A DNA stretch of 64,000 nucleotides from Saposhnikovia divaricata (taxonomy: Eukaryota > Streptophyta > Magnoliopsida > Apiales > Apiaceae). Under the pieces are notes generated by a model, which worked only from the letters and a program-made list of their open reading frames with translations, had not been told where the DNA came from and made no database searches. The stretch lies in the NCBI GenBank assembly GCA_036435485.1, contig CM071598.1:139170148-139234147 (forward strand). The letters are read 5' to 3'. Positions 10,274 to 20,909 of the stretch are shown in pieces (position 1 is the first letter of the stretch; every line of letters begins with the position of its first letter). Made by a program: the position numbers and the translations under genes.

Positions 10274-10350
10274 ACGCATCTGGGAAATGCGTGACTTGAG
10301 ATATGCATGTTTAACATGCGTATCCCAGGTCACGCATGCCCAGAATGCGT
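10274..10350. repeat. Right array of three 19-bp palindromes
   Basis: The copies ACGCATCTGGGAAATGCGT (10274), ATGCATGTTTAACATGCGT (10303) and ACGCATGCCCAGAATGCGT (10332) start exactly 29 bp apart. They have the same length and arms as the left array. Confidence 0.85.
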
Positions 10351-10682
10351 AGGCTGTGGGTAATTTGGGCGAAAGCTCGCGCACATGAGTATTTCGGGCA
10401 GGTGTCAAGCAAAAGTAGTGTAGTTTGGGCATTATTTCTCTGAATATTTATATTTGTATCTAATAAATTTGAAACAATTACTTGCATTTATTTTATATAA
10501 AGAGGACAAGTTATTGCTGCTGGGGTGATTACCACCCACTAGTTTTACTTTTTATGATCGCAATAAGAATCTTCATCACAATCCGCACATACATGTATGA
10601 TATATTGATATACGACGATCTGTCACATATTCGAATAATCAAAAAATTTATACAAATACATTCACCTGAAAATACACACCTA

Positions 10683-10701
10683 GAGGGGAGGGGTGAACAG
10701 G
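10683..10701 (+). other. Polypurine tract before a copia LTR
   Basis: GAGGGGAGGGGTGAACAGG directly precedes TGTTATGAC, the likely start of a 3' LTR in + orientation. The 255 bp between the Mutator-like element and this tract would be the element's 3' untranslated end; no coding sequence is visible there. Confidence 0.4.
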
Positions 10702-11156
10702 TGTTATGACTAATAATGATCAAATAAAATTATGCTCGAAGAACTGTCTGGAAGCTAACTGGATATAATAAATTAACAAACAAGCAGATAGCTAGGATAT
10801 GTAGTGTAGTAAGAATAAAGTGCAGAAAGTAAAGAACACACAGTAATTTTAACCAGGTTCGACCCCTACAGCCTAATGGTCTACGTCCTGGTCCTCTACC
10901 ACCTCGGTAAAGGAATATAATATTGATCACAAGAAATACAATTACACGATACAATAATATATCTCCCTGATTCTCCCAGTTACTGACTGCAGCTTGCTGA
11001 AACACCCTGTTCCCTGAACACAGCTCTCTAAGTACTATACTAAACCAAGTATAAACTCCTCTAGCCTACTGTCCCTTGAACCCTTGTTTCACAAGCTCAA
11101 CAATCCAGCAACTACCAACTTTACAAGTTGAACAATACAAAGATAGAAAGAATTAC
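10702..11156 (+). repeat. Copia LTR, first segment (split by two later insertions)
   Basis: The LTR begins TGTTATGAC. It holds ACCAGGTTCGACCCCTACAG then CTAATGGTCTACGTCCTGG, a phrase class common in plant copia LTRs. It is interrupted at 11156 by the Athila-like element, resumes at 19648-19740, is interrupted again by the gypsy element, and resumes at 32617. CATAACA at 32775-32781, the inverse of TGTTATG, is the likely far end. The summed length would be about 710 bp. No flanking duplication is visible, consistent with a 3' LTR whose body is lost. Confidence 0.45.
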
Positions 11157-12959
11157 TGATGTGCCGAAAATATGACAATTAATTATCGCAAGCGCACGAT
11201 CTCGTTTTAGTATTTTAAGATTCGATCCACAGGGACTAATTTTTTTTCGTAAATACCTTAACTCTTAATTTAGGCAACTTAGAACAAGATGGGTTTTTTG
11301 AAAAGTTTGATTTTATTAATTAATTACTAAAGGAAAGTTTAAACTATTACAAAAAGAGAATTCAATTTATTCTAATTTTAATTTAACAAATTAAAAGTCA
11401 AAAGAATAGAAAAATTAGCCACTCTTAATTCTAATTTAATCGAACTAAGGCAATTTGGATTTTTGGATTTTTACTATTAATTCCTAAAAGATAAGTATAA
11501 ATTATCTAAAGAAAATTAAATTTCCTCCAATTTTAAACAAACTAATTAAAAGTGAAAAATCTTAAAATTTAATTAGAACAATTTTTGGAAAATTTTGATT
11601 TACACTATTTAATTCCTAAAATAAAATTAATCTGTTTTTTTAAATTTATTCTAATTCTAAGCTAATTAATAAAAATGACAAAAGTTAAATTAATCTAAAT
11701 TCGAATTAAAACTAGATTTTATTTCAAAACATTTTCTTTTTAAAATGTAAAATTTATTTACAAAAAATTGTAACGAAAAATCGACATAATGTATTCGTAA
11801 ATTGCATTGGCCATTTAATCACACCATCACCAGAATTTTGCATTTCGCGAATTAAAATTTTAACTACAAACCAACTACGAACACAAAACTTAATAAAACA
11901 TGAATCGGAAACACAGAACCTTGACAGCAATACTCGAAGCAAACGCAGACATGACTCTGCACTATAAACTCAGTTGAACTCGGCAATTGACTCAAAACGA
12001 AACTTAACCAAACTCGACACATACAGACTGCATAAATTAAAATGACACAGAACTTGAAAGAAACTCAGCAAAGGGGCACGCGAAATCTGAATCACAGCAC
12101 AACAACTTGCAATTACAGCTACGAAACAGGAAAGCAACAATTCAAAAAAACTTGAGACAAGCATTCAACGACGATACTAACTTGGAACTCAAACACAAAC
12201 AGTAGCATTCAAGCACGCAGAACTGAGACAATTGACTTAGACGCTAAGTAACCCTCGCAGAAACAGGCAACAAATCAACCAAATTCGCAATAACCTCGAC
12301 CGAACTCGATACAAGACTCGGAAATCAAAACTAAACTAAACAACCCTTCAACTCGGTACCAATCAATAAACAAACTCGATCAAAATGACTTAATATTGAC
12401 TACAATAAAATCACTCGGTCCAAATCCATTTGACAGCAACTCGACTACAAACTCAACTTACATAGACTCGACAAACTTGACTAGGCATTCGACTATAATA
12501 TTAGAACAGACGAAACATTACAATAATAGAAAATTGCAGGAACTCAGCATCTTTTGACAAACAAACGCGATAAAATCGACAGTCACTCGACTAACACAGA
12601 TTTAACTACGAATTGAGACTCAAAAACTAACGCGCAACAACTTGAGAAACTAAACTCTGGAGACCAAATTGCAACAATAAGAGTCTAAACCATAAAACCA
12701 TAACTATCAACACTCAAATCACGAACTCAGCAAAACAACATTAACACCTCGGACAAAGCAAAATAACTAAGAGAACTAAATACTCTAAGAATTTAAACTC
12801 AGAAGAAGAGAAGGGAAGGGGGTTTTGAAAACGGAAACGAAGAAGAAGTGGGTTTGTGGTGGTTCGAACAAGGAAAGAACAGGGGGATGTGGGGTGTTTG
12901 CAGTGGATCGGAAAAGGGGAAGGGAGGAAAACGAGAGAAATCGAAAGACGGAAGAAGGA

Positions 12960-12997
<38 letters not shown>

Positions 12998-13685
12998 GCG
13001 AGAGAGATGGGGAAAAGATCAACTGGGTTGTTATGATTGTTCGAAGAGAAGGAAAGAAGGGGATTTTGAAAGCAAAAACTAAATAGAAGATAGAGGTGTT
13101 GTGTTTTTGTAAGAATCGAAGAAGTAATATGGAGAGATGAACTGGGTATTTTTATGTTTTATTCGCAAAAAGAGGGGAACAGAAATGGGTTTTGGCCTGT
13201 GTATCTAGCTGAGAAAATAAGGGATAAAAACTATCATTCGAATTAACAAATAAATGCAGAAAAAATACGAATTGGAAATTAAAATGTTTGCAAGAGCTGC
13301 AAATAGAAATTACAACTAACTAATACTAATCCTAAGGGGTTCTAATCTAAGAGAGGTTGTTCTTTTTTACAAGAGAAAAATGAGGTATTTATAGGAAATA
13401 ATTTAGGGTTTTGGTTGGTATGGGCTAATCTTAGCCATTGATTTAGTTTTGGGTTGGCTAAATCTTGGCCATCCATTTGGTTTTGACAAAATGTGCACCA
13501 CCCTCCATTCTCTTTCCTTTTTCTTCTATTTTGGTCCTTCTTCTTCTTCTTTTGTCATTTATTTCTTTATTTTGTCATTTCTTCATTTTTCTCGAATTTT
13601 CCTGAAATGCAACAAAATAATTTATTAAAATACGAGTTCAAGCAATAAATAGGTAATAAAAATATGCAAAAATATGCACTTATCA
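11157..13685 (-). repeat. 3' LTR of the Athila-like element
   Basis: 2529 bp, running TGATGTGCCG...CACTTATCA on the + strand, so TGATAAGTGCATATTTTTGC at its transcriptional start. It includes a (GA)n run at about 12962-12995. It differs from its partner mainly in the lengths of the (GA)n and poly(T) runs. Confidence 0.92.
12962..12995. repeat. (GA)n microsatellite in the Athila-like 3' LTR
   Basis: About 34 bp of GA repeat; the homologous site in the other LTR (18896-18956) has about 61 bp. The Ser-Leu and Arg-Glu frames across it are repeat artefacts. Confidence 0.9.
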
Positions 13686-13698
13686 AATGCCCCCATAC
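13686..13698 (-). other. Polypurine tract of the Athila-like element
   Basis: The minus strand reads AGGTATGGGGGCATT directly before the TGATAAG start of the 3' LTR, the usual Athila polypurine tract form. Near copies of GGTATGGGGG occur at about 14802-14812 and 14944-14955. Confidence 0.8.
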
Positions 13699-14993
13699 CT
13701 ATCTTTTGCTCGTCCTCGAGTAAAACACAAAGAAAAATGCAGAATGAAAAACCTATACTCACTGTCGTAGGAATCACGGGTAATTTTAGATTTACCAACC
13801 GTTATACCAATAGACGATCCCTACAGGAGGAGTGTTGTCTCCTAAGGGTTTACAGAAGATATACCCATAAAATCTTTGAGATAATCAGCAAGTATCCAAC
13901 TTTCCTCTTTCAATCTAGCTTTCATTGGTGTCAACAAAACAATTTTGTAGGAAAATATATGCCTTAAAGATTATTCTAATAATAGCCACGTTATAGGTTC
14001 CCACAATCCACTTGATTAGACTCTAAAAATTTACAAAAAATCCCAAGGTGTGTAGTGAATTTAAGGCCTATAATGGATAAAGTGCATACGAACATTTTCT
14101 CCTTTCAACCAATATTGAACTAACCCAATCTCTATCAAAACAAGTATCTAGCCAAACTTCACGTTCTTAGTAGTTAGACCGACCGTGCAATGGTTGAGGT
14201 CCCAAAAGACTTTTGCATCAATACCCATTTAGCGAGTTTTAGGTCAACACTCCCAGATCACAAGGGACCTTAGGTTGCTAGGCACAAAGTCCCCTCGGAC
14301 TTACTTACTCGGGTTATCAATGAGCCCAACCTAGCCGATTTCCCTACTAAGAATTTATTAATACAACATTACACTAGCACTCTACAGTTACAAACATTTA
14401 TTGACTCTTTTTTCTTTCTTTTTTTCTTATATATATGACACTATAGGAGCAAGATTTCGCAAAGGTTTGATTCGACATTGTTCTAACATGTGGGTTCTCT
14501 CTCAGGTATCGAATAACATTCCTATACAATTTTTCCATCAAAAGTCTTGTGCAAATGTGTCGTCTTGGTCTTTTAAGCAAAAATTTGTTCGACACAAGTT
14601 TCATGAGGAAAACCTTACCTGACTACGTTCAAATTATCTAAAGGCATTATACATATAATTTTCGAAAAATTGTCAACACCAACTAGTTCTAAAATTTAAA
14701 GAGTGGGAAGGACAACTAAGCTAAAATATCTATATTTTTGGATTTTTGAATTTTTGATTTTTTTTTGGATTTTTCAATTTTTTATATACACTAAAAATCT
14801 CCCCCATACCTAAATCATGCATTGTCCTCAATGTATGCAAAATGAACGAGAATAAAAGAGAGAGGAGGAACTACCTGATAAGGGATGACGGAGAATGACA
14901 AACTTCTAAAAACAAGAAAGAAAACAACTCTCACACACACATTTCCCCCATACCTACAATTGTCTATATGGGAGACACTTACGAAAACACTTA
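13699..14993 (-). other. Non-coding 3' interior of the Athila-like element
   Basis: There is no supported ORF. It contains the minus-strand phrase CTCGAGGACGAGCAAAAG just inside the polypurine tract, and two extra GGTATGGGGG motifs (about 14802 and 14944). In an autonomous element this interval would carry pol and an env-like region, which are missing here. Confidence 0.6.
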
Positions 14994-16199
14994 CTAACCA
15001 ATACCATATCGAGGGAAAACTACACCTGTAACACAATCATCATACAAGTGAAACTCATTCACAAAAATATCATTATCCACTAGAGGAACTTGATCAGGCA
15101 CCAGAATAAAACTCATACCACTAACATCATTCATAGACCAATTAGACGCTTCTTTATGTTGTTTAAGCAAATTGATTACTTGAAATTCTTGGTTATGAAC
15201 TATGTCACTAAAAAGAACATGATGAGTTTCATTATCAACTACCAAAGACTGATCAATAGTGGAGTTAATTGGCTTCAAATCGGGTGTCGGTGTCTCACCT
15301 ACAGAATCCTTAACAATGGATTTATGATCGAAAGAACTATTCTCAATTATGGTTTCATGCTCGGAACAAATGGCATTCAATTCATTTAACATCTCTTCTG
15401 AAGAAAAATCCTTAACCAACTCATGAATTTCTCGATTAGTCTCGTGATTAAGTTCGAAATCCTCATTAAGAAGAGTCTCAATTTCACTATCCTCCAAACT
15501 CGACCATGTGACACTCTTATTGACTGGCTCATTTAGGTCTAGACCATGATTCAAGAGGGATGGATTAGGTTCAGATATCAAATTCTCTCTTTCATAAATG
15601 GTGTTGACTAACTGACTCATTTGAACCTCTAATTTAGATATGGCTTGAGCATTAGAATTCAAAATCTGCATATCTTGGGTCACGGTTTGCATAAAGGTTT
15701 GTTGGGATTTTATCAAATCCTCCATGCTCTTAAATCTCTCTACCGAATCATTAAATTCAGGAAGGTTCAAAGGTCCTTGAATCAGGTTCAGATAAGGACT
15801 ATGATTTTGAATAACAAAAGAGCCAGGATTGGGGTATTCGAAAGAGGTTTGAGAGTGAATTGAATGAGTTTGTGCTTCTAATAACGCCTCAATACTCCTT
15901 TCTAAAAAAATTACACCCTTATCTGAATCACTAAAGTTGCAGCTTGAAGGTGTTTCAATCGGGTTTATATAAGGATCAATATTTTGAGTGTGATAAGAGT
16001 AATGATTTGGCATTTGAAAAGAAGGTTGAGGAGCTTGGTAGTTTTGATCATAATCCCATGAGAAATTTGCGTGATTCCCCTACCCGGGATTGTAGGTAGG
16101 TACAAATGGGTCATTCCTAAGGGTTTGTTGAAACATAATATTATCTTGCTCAAATTCATGATAATTTTTAAACCCTTGAGTATTATCATTTGACCACAT
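14994..16199 (-). pseudogene. Athila-type Gag remnant
   Basis: From the ATG at 16197-16199 the frame reads MWSNDNTQGFKNYHEF, then reaches PTYNPG, a TAG stop (16080-16082), and GNHANFSWDYDQ. Athila Gag proteins have NPGWxNHxNFSW here, so the stop replaces the Trp codon (TGG to TAG). The same frame then stays open for 339 more codons. It includes ISKLEVQMSQLVNTIYERE (about residues 125-145 after the internal Met), the Athila Gag C-terminal coiled segment, then an acidic tail of no known function. No CCHC knuckle is seen. It would package element RNA if functional; the stop makes it a remnant. Confidence 0.8.
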
Positions 16200-17053
16200 T
16201 ATTTACTAACTATTTATTTATTTTTATTTATTTTTTTTTTTTTTATGAGCACGAATTTTAATCACACAAAATAAAGGGTGAAAAATCAAAAGAAAAATCT
16301 TATATCTAGGGTCTTTAATAAAATAAACTAGACCTGCTCCTAACTTTAAGGACCACCAAAAACTCGGTAAATCAGAATTTATTCGGACCGATTTGGCCAG
16401 GTAGGTGCAAGCATTGCCAAGAGGCTAAACACCAGCCGAGACACCAAATACTAATTGGCCAGGTAAGATTTCGCTTGCCTAGACACCAAAGAGTCGGAAT
16501 AATTAATGATTACTTCGTTTCTTAGGTACCTTCCTAATTGAGCACGAAATTCCAAGGGGCAAACGTCTAATTAATGCAACAAACAACGATATATATACAA
16601 AACTGTAAACAATTATGGATGCTTACACTACGTGTTTTAACTAAAAAAAAGAAATTTAACGTACCTTTGGGTCCTCCAGCAATCACCACAATTTATAAGG
16701 TACGAAAAATTAAAAACAAGAAAATAAAATTCTAGATGATGTGCCCTAAGTGATTAAATGCATGATGCAACAATTATGTATTTACTAGCTAATTTTTTTG
16801 GATTTTATATTTTCAATTTTTTTGTGATTTTTTTATTTTTTCGATTTTTTTTGAGCTTTTCTAAAAATAAAAATGCGAAAAGAGTGAGATACGGGTTACC
16901 GAAGCATGCTTCCAGAAATTCCAATTTTTTTTCCACGTTCCGAGAGAAGAGCCTCGAAATTTCAAACTTTCCTAAAAAAAATGAAATAAAAAATTAAGGC
17001 AAGAAATAAAACTAATCCAAAAAATTAAATATTAAGGCGTGAAAAATAATTAG
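16200..17053 (-). other. Leader of the Athila-like element
   Basis: This lies between the primer site and the Gag start. It is non-coding, with long T/A runs, and shows no other feature I can name. Confidence 0.6.
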
Positions 17054-17072
17054 TTCCCCGGCAGCGGCGCCA
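17054..17072 (-). other. Primer-binding site (tRNA-Asp type), Athila-like
   Basis: The minus strand reads TGGCGCCGCTGCCGGGGAA, matching the Athila-type tRNA-Asp primer site with one difference from TGGCGCCGTTGCCGGGG. It lies 6 bp from the 5' LTR edge. Confidence 0.9.
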
Positions 17073-17078
17073 AAAACT

Positions 17079-18893
17079 TGATGTGCCGAAAATATGACAA
17101 TTAATTATCGCAAGCGCACGATCTCGTTTTAGTATTTTAAGATTCGATCCATAGGGACTAATTTTTTTTCGTAAATACCTTAACTCTTAATTTAGGCGAA
17201 TTAGAACAAGATGGGTTTTTTGAAAAGTTTGATTTTATTAATTAATTACTAAAGGAAAGTTTAAGCTATTACAAAAAGAGAATTCAATTTATTCTAATTT
17301 TAATTTAACAAATTAAAAGTCAAAAGAATAGAAAAATTAGCCACTCTTAATTCTAATTTAATCGAACTAAGGCAATTTGGATTTTTGGATTTTTACTATT
17401 AATTCCTAAAAGATAACTCTAAATTATTTAAAGAAAATTAAATTTCCTCCAATTTTAAACAAATTAATTAAAAGTGAAAAATCTTAAAATTTAATTATAA
17501 CAATTTTTGGAAAATTTTGATTTACACTATTTAATTCCTAAAATAAAATTAATCTGCTTTTTTTTAATTTTTTTTTAATTTATTCTAATTCTAAGCTAAT
17601 TAATAAAAATGACAAAAGTTAAATTAATCTAAATTCGAATTAAAACTAGATTTTATTTCAAAACATTTTCTTTTTAAAATGTAAAATTTATTTACACAAA
17701 ATTGTAACGAAAAATCGACATAATGTATTCGTAAATTGCATTGGCCATTTAATCACACCATCACCAGAATTTTGCATTTCGCGAATTAAAATTTTAACTA
17801 CAAACCAACTACGAACACAAAACTTAATAAAACATGAATCGGAAACACAGAACCTTGACAGCAATACTCGAAGCAAACGCAGACATGACTATGCACTATA
17901 AACTAAGTTGAACTCGGCAATTGACTCAAAACGAAACTTAACCAAACTCGACACATACAGACTGCATAAATTAAAATGACACAGAACTTGAAAGAAACTC
18001 AGCAAAGGGGCACGCGAAATCTGAAGCACAGCACAACAACATGCAATTACAGCTACGAAACAGGAAAGCAACAATTCAAAAAAACTTGAGACAAGCATTC
18101 AACGACGATACTAACTTGGAACTCAAACACAAACAGCAGCATTCAAGCACGCAGAACTGAGACAATTGACTTAGACGCGAAGTAACCCTCGCAGAAACAG
18201 GCAACGAATCAACCAAATTCGCAATAACCTCGACCGAACTCGATACAAGACTCGGAAATCAAAATTAAACTAAACAACCCTTCAACTCGGTACCAATCAA
18301 TAAACAAACTCGATCAAAATGACTTAATATTGACTACAATAAAATCACTCGGTCCAAATCCATTTGACAGCAACTCGACTACAAACTCAACTTACACAGA
18401 CTCGACAAACTTGACTAGGCATTCGACTATAATATTAGAACAGACGAAACATTACAATAACAGAAAATTGCAGGAACTCAGCATCTTTTGACAAACAAAC
18501 GCGATAAAATCGAAAGTCACTCGACTAACACAGATTTAACTACGAACTGAGACTCAAAAACTAACGCGCAACAACTTGAGAAACTAAACTCTCGAGACCA
18601 AATTGCAACAATAAGAGTCTAAACCATAAAACCATAACTATCAACAGTCAAATCACGAACTCAGCAAAACAACATTAACACCTCGGACTAAGCAAAATAA
18701 CGAAGAGAACTAAATACTCTAAGAATTTAAACTCAGAAGAAGAAAAGGGAAGGGGGTTTTGAAAACGGAAACGAAGAAGAAGTGGGTTTGTGGTGGTTCG
18801 AACAAGGAAAGAACAGGGGGATGTGGGGTGTTTGTAGTGGATCGGAAAAGGGGAAGGGAGGAAAACGAGAGAAATCGAAAGAGGGAAGAAGGA

Positions 18894-18957
<64 letters not shown>

Positions 18958-19642
18958 GCGAGAGAGATGAGGAAAAGATCAACTGGGTTGTTATGATTGT
19001 TCGAAGAGAAGGAAAGAAGGGGATTTTGAAAACAAAAACTAAATAGAAGATGCAGGTGTTGTGTTTTTGTAAGAATCGAAGAAGTAAAATGGAAAGATGA
19101 ACTGGGTATTTGTATGTTTTATTCGCAAAAAGAGGGGAACGAAAATGGGTTTTGGCCTGTGTATCTAGCTGAGAAAATAAGGGATAAAAACTAGCATTCG
19201 AATTAACAAATAAATGCAAAAAAAATACGAATTGGAAATTAAAATGTTTGCAAGAGCTGCAAATAGAAATTACAACTAACTAATACTAATCCTAAGGGGT
19301 TCTAATCTAAGAGAGGTTGTTCTTTTTTACAAGAGAAAAATGAGGTATTTATAGGAAATAATTTAGGGTTTTGGTTGGCATGGGCTAATCTTAGCCATTG
19401 ATTTAGTTTTGGGTTGGCTAAATCTTGGCCATCCATTTGATTTTGGCAAAATGTGCACCACCCTCCATTCTCTTTCCTTTTTCTTCTATTTTGGTCTTTC
19501 TTCTTCTTTTGTCATTTATTTCTTTATTATGTCATTTCTTCATTTTTCTCGAATTTTACTGAAATGCAACAAAATAATTTATTAAAATACGAGTTCAAGC
19601 AATAAATAGGTAATAAAAATATGCAAAAATATGCACTTATCA
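17079..19642 (-). repeat. 5' LTR of the Athila-like element
   Basis: 2564 bp; partner of 11157-13685, with the same terminal sequences TGATGTGCCG and CACTTATCA. Contains a longer (GA)n run at 18896-18956. Confidence 0.92.
18896..18956. repeat. (GA)n microsatellite in the Athila-like 5' LTR
   Basis: About 61 bp of GA repeat; expanded, or its partner contracted, since insertion. Confidence 0.9.
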
Positions 19643-19647
19643 ATTAC

Positions 19648-19740
19648 AAATCAAACTATGAACTCTAATGAGAAATCTAAATCGTATTATTATATAGAGC
19701 TCAAGTGTATAAAGATATATCAAATTAGCTTGGTAAAAAT
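19648..19740 (+). repeat. Copia LTR, second segment
   Basis: 93 bp lying between the Athila-like and gypsy insertions. Removing both elements and one copy of each duplication joins it to 11156 on the left and 32617 on the right. Confidence 0.5.
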
Positions 19741-20215
19741 TGTGACATCCCTAGATCCGGGGTCAGGAATCCAGGCCATCACACTCAAATTCCATTTATT
19801 AGCACTATCATTTCTTTTTTTAATTTTTATTTTTTAAAAATTTTATTACCATTTAATACTCACACAAATAACCTCTCACTAATCTCAACACACACACACC
19901 CCAGTCATATGCTCAGAGAACAACATCCATAATAATAATAATAATAACTTAATGTTAAAAGAGTTATTACAAGCCCGGAATCTTACTTAAGTAGTGTTGC
20001 TGAATATTACTTCGAGAGGAAGCATTTCAACAACCAAAAGTTTATTTCTCAAACTTACACACTTAATTCACATAAGTCTACCAATACCCATCTGCCTATC
20101 AGCTACCTCAGGGATAGGCGCTAGCACTCTCACAAAAGGTCATCTTTCCCTTACCCTCTTGCGAGGTGTAGTGCGGAGTATCGGCATTAGACCTAGCTGT
20201 TATATACATAAGTAG

Positions 20216-20430
20216 TAGAGCCGGCATTTTCGTACACGACACGAAAACACGACACGGAAATGACACAAAAATTACGGGTTTGGGTTGACCATTGCGGTAC
20301 ACGAACACGAAAGTACACGAACACGAAATTACACGGATGAATTTAGTGTCGGTTTTGGGTTTACCCTTGGGTACACGACACGAAACGAAAATACATGAAA
20401 TAAATAAATATTTAAATAAATATTTTAAAT

Positions 20431-20461
<31 letters not shown>

Positions 20462-20790
20462 TATAAATAAATATTACATATTTAACCTTTTTACAAAATA
20501 AATAGAAAATACACGGAAAGTACACTAAAAGTACACGAAAAGTATACGAAAAGTTCACGAAAGTACACGATTTTCGTTTCGTTTTCATGTAAACGGAAAG
20601 TACACAAAATATTTCGTGTCCTTTTCGTTTCGTTTCGTGTTTACACGAAATATTTCGTTTCGTGTTCGTTTTAGAATTTGAGTACACGAATTTATTTCGT
20701 TTCGTTTCGTTTTCGTTTTGGCTTCTTGGTACACGAAACACGAAAGTACACGACACGAAGTACACGAAACGAAATGAATTGCCAGCTCTA
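20216..20790. mobile_element. hAT-like MITE, 575 bp
   Basis: A perfect 8-bp duplication ATAAGTAG flanks it (20208-20215, 20791-20798). The termini are inverted: TAGAGCCGGCATTTTCGTAC and TAGAGCTGGCAATTCATTTC. The 8-bp duplication and the TAGAGC-GGCA end fit the hAT superfamily. The interior is packed with TACACGAAA/TTTCGTGTA motifs in both orientations, like hAT subterminal binding sites. No transposase. Confidence 0.85.
20436..20462. repeat. (TA)n microsatellite inside the hAT-like MITE
   Basis: A short alternating AT run, part of the palindromic centre of the MITE. Confidence 0.85.
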
Positions 20791-20855
20791 ATAAGTAGCA
20801 AGAGTGAGCTATAATAGCTCAGCAAGATAAATTTTTGTAAACCAGTATCAAAGAA

Positions 20856-20858
<3 letters not shown>

Positions 20859-20901
<43 letters not shown>
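20859..20901. repeat. (TA)n microsatellite in the Tekay-like 3' LTR
   Basis: About 43 bp of alternating AT. ORFs reading Tyr-Ile repeats here are artefacts. Confidence 0.9.

Positions 20902-20909
<8 letters not shown>

Larger units (their letters stand above)
9636..10438. mobile_element. 803-bp Mutator-like element with palindrome arrays
   Basis: A perfect 9-bp direct repeat TCTGAATAT flanks it (9627-9635 and 10439-10447). The termini are weakly inverted: GGGTGAAAAACCAAAATACC on the left, and GAAATAATGCCCAAACTAC read inward from the right. The subterminal thirds carry seven 19-bp palindromes, while the middle (about 9880-10250) is less AT-rich and free of them. A 9-bp duplication is typical of Mutator-like elements. 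No transposase, so non-autonomous. The middle could be a captured host segment (Pack-MULE style), but I recognise no protein in it. Confidence 0.7.
11157..19642 (-). mobile_element. Non-autonomous Athila-like LTR retrotransposon, complete ends
   Basis: The two LTRs (11157-13685 and 17079-19642) are near-identical and flanked by the perfect 5-bp duplication ATTAC (11152-11156 and 19643-19647). A tRNA-Asp-type primer site lies at 17054-17072 and a polypurine tract at 13686-13698, placing it on the minus strand. The interior is only about 3.4 kb and holds a decayed Athila Gag but no protease, reverse transcriptase or integrase, so it would depend on an autonomous partner. The close LTR match points to a recent insertion. 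Confidence 0.9.

Noticed and set aside
9723..10350. CRISPR-like array of palindromic repeats
   Set aside because: Repeats are 19 bp with 9-10 bp gaps, divergent in the centre, and enclosed by a 9-bp transposon target duplication in plant DNA.
12741..13082. Ser-Leu-rich and Arg-Glu-rich ORFs over (GA)n (also 18719-19219)
   Set aside because: Frames exist on both strands of a GA repeat inside an LTR and differ in length between the two LTRs.
14398..14622. Overlapping short ORFs on both strands in the Athila-like interior
   Set aside because: They have no recognisable domain, and coding is not expected in this part of a pol-less element.
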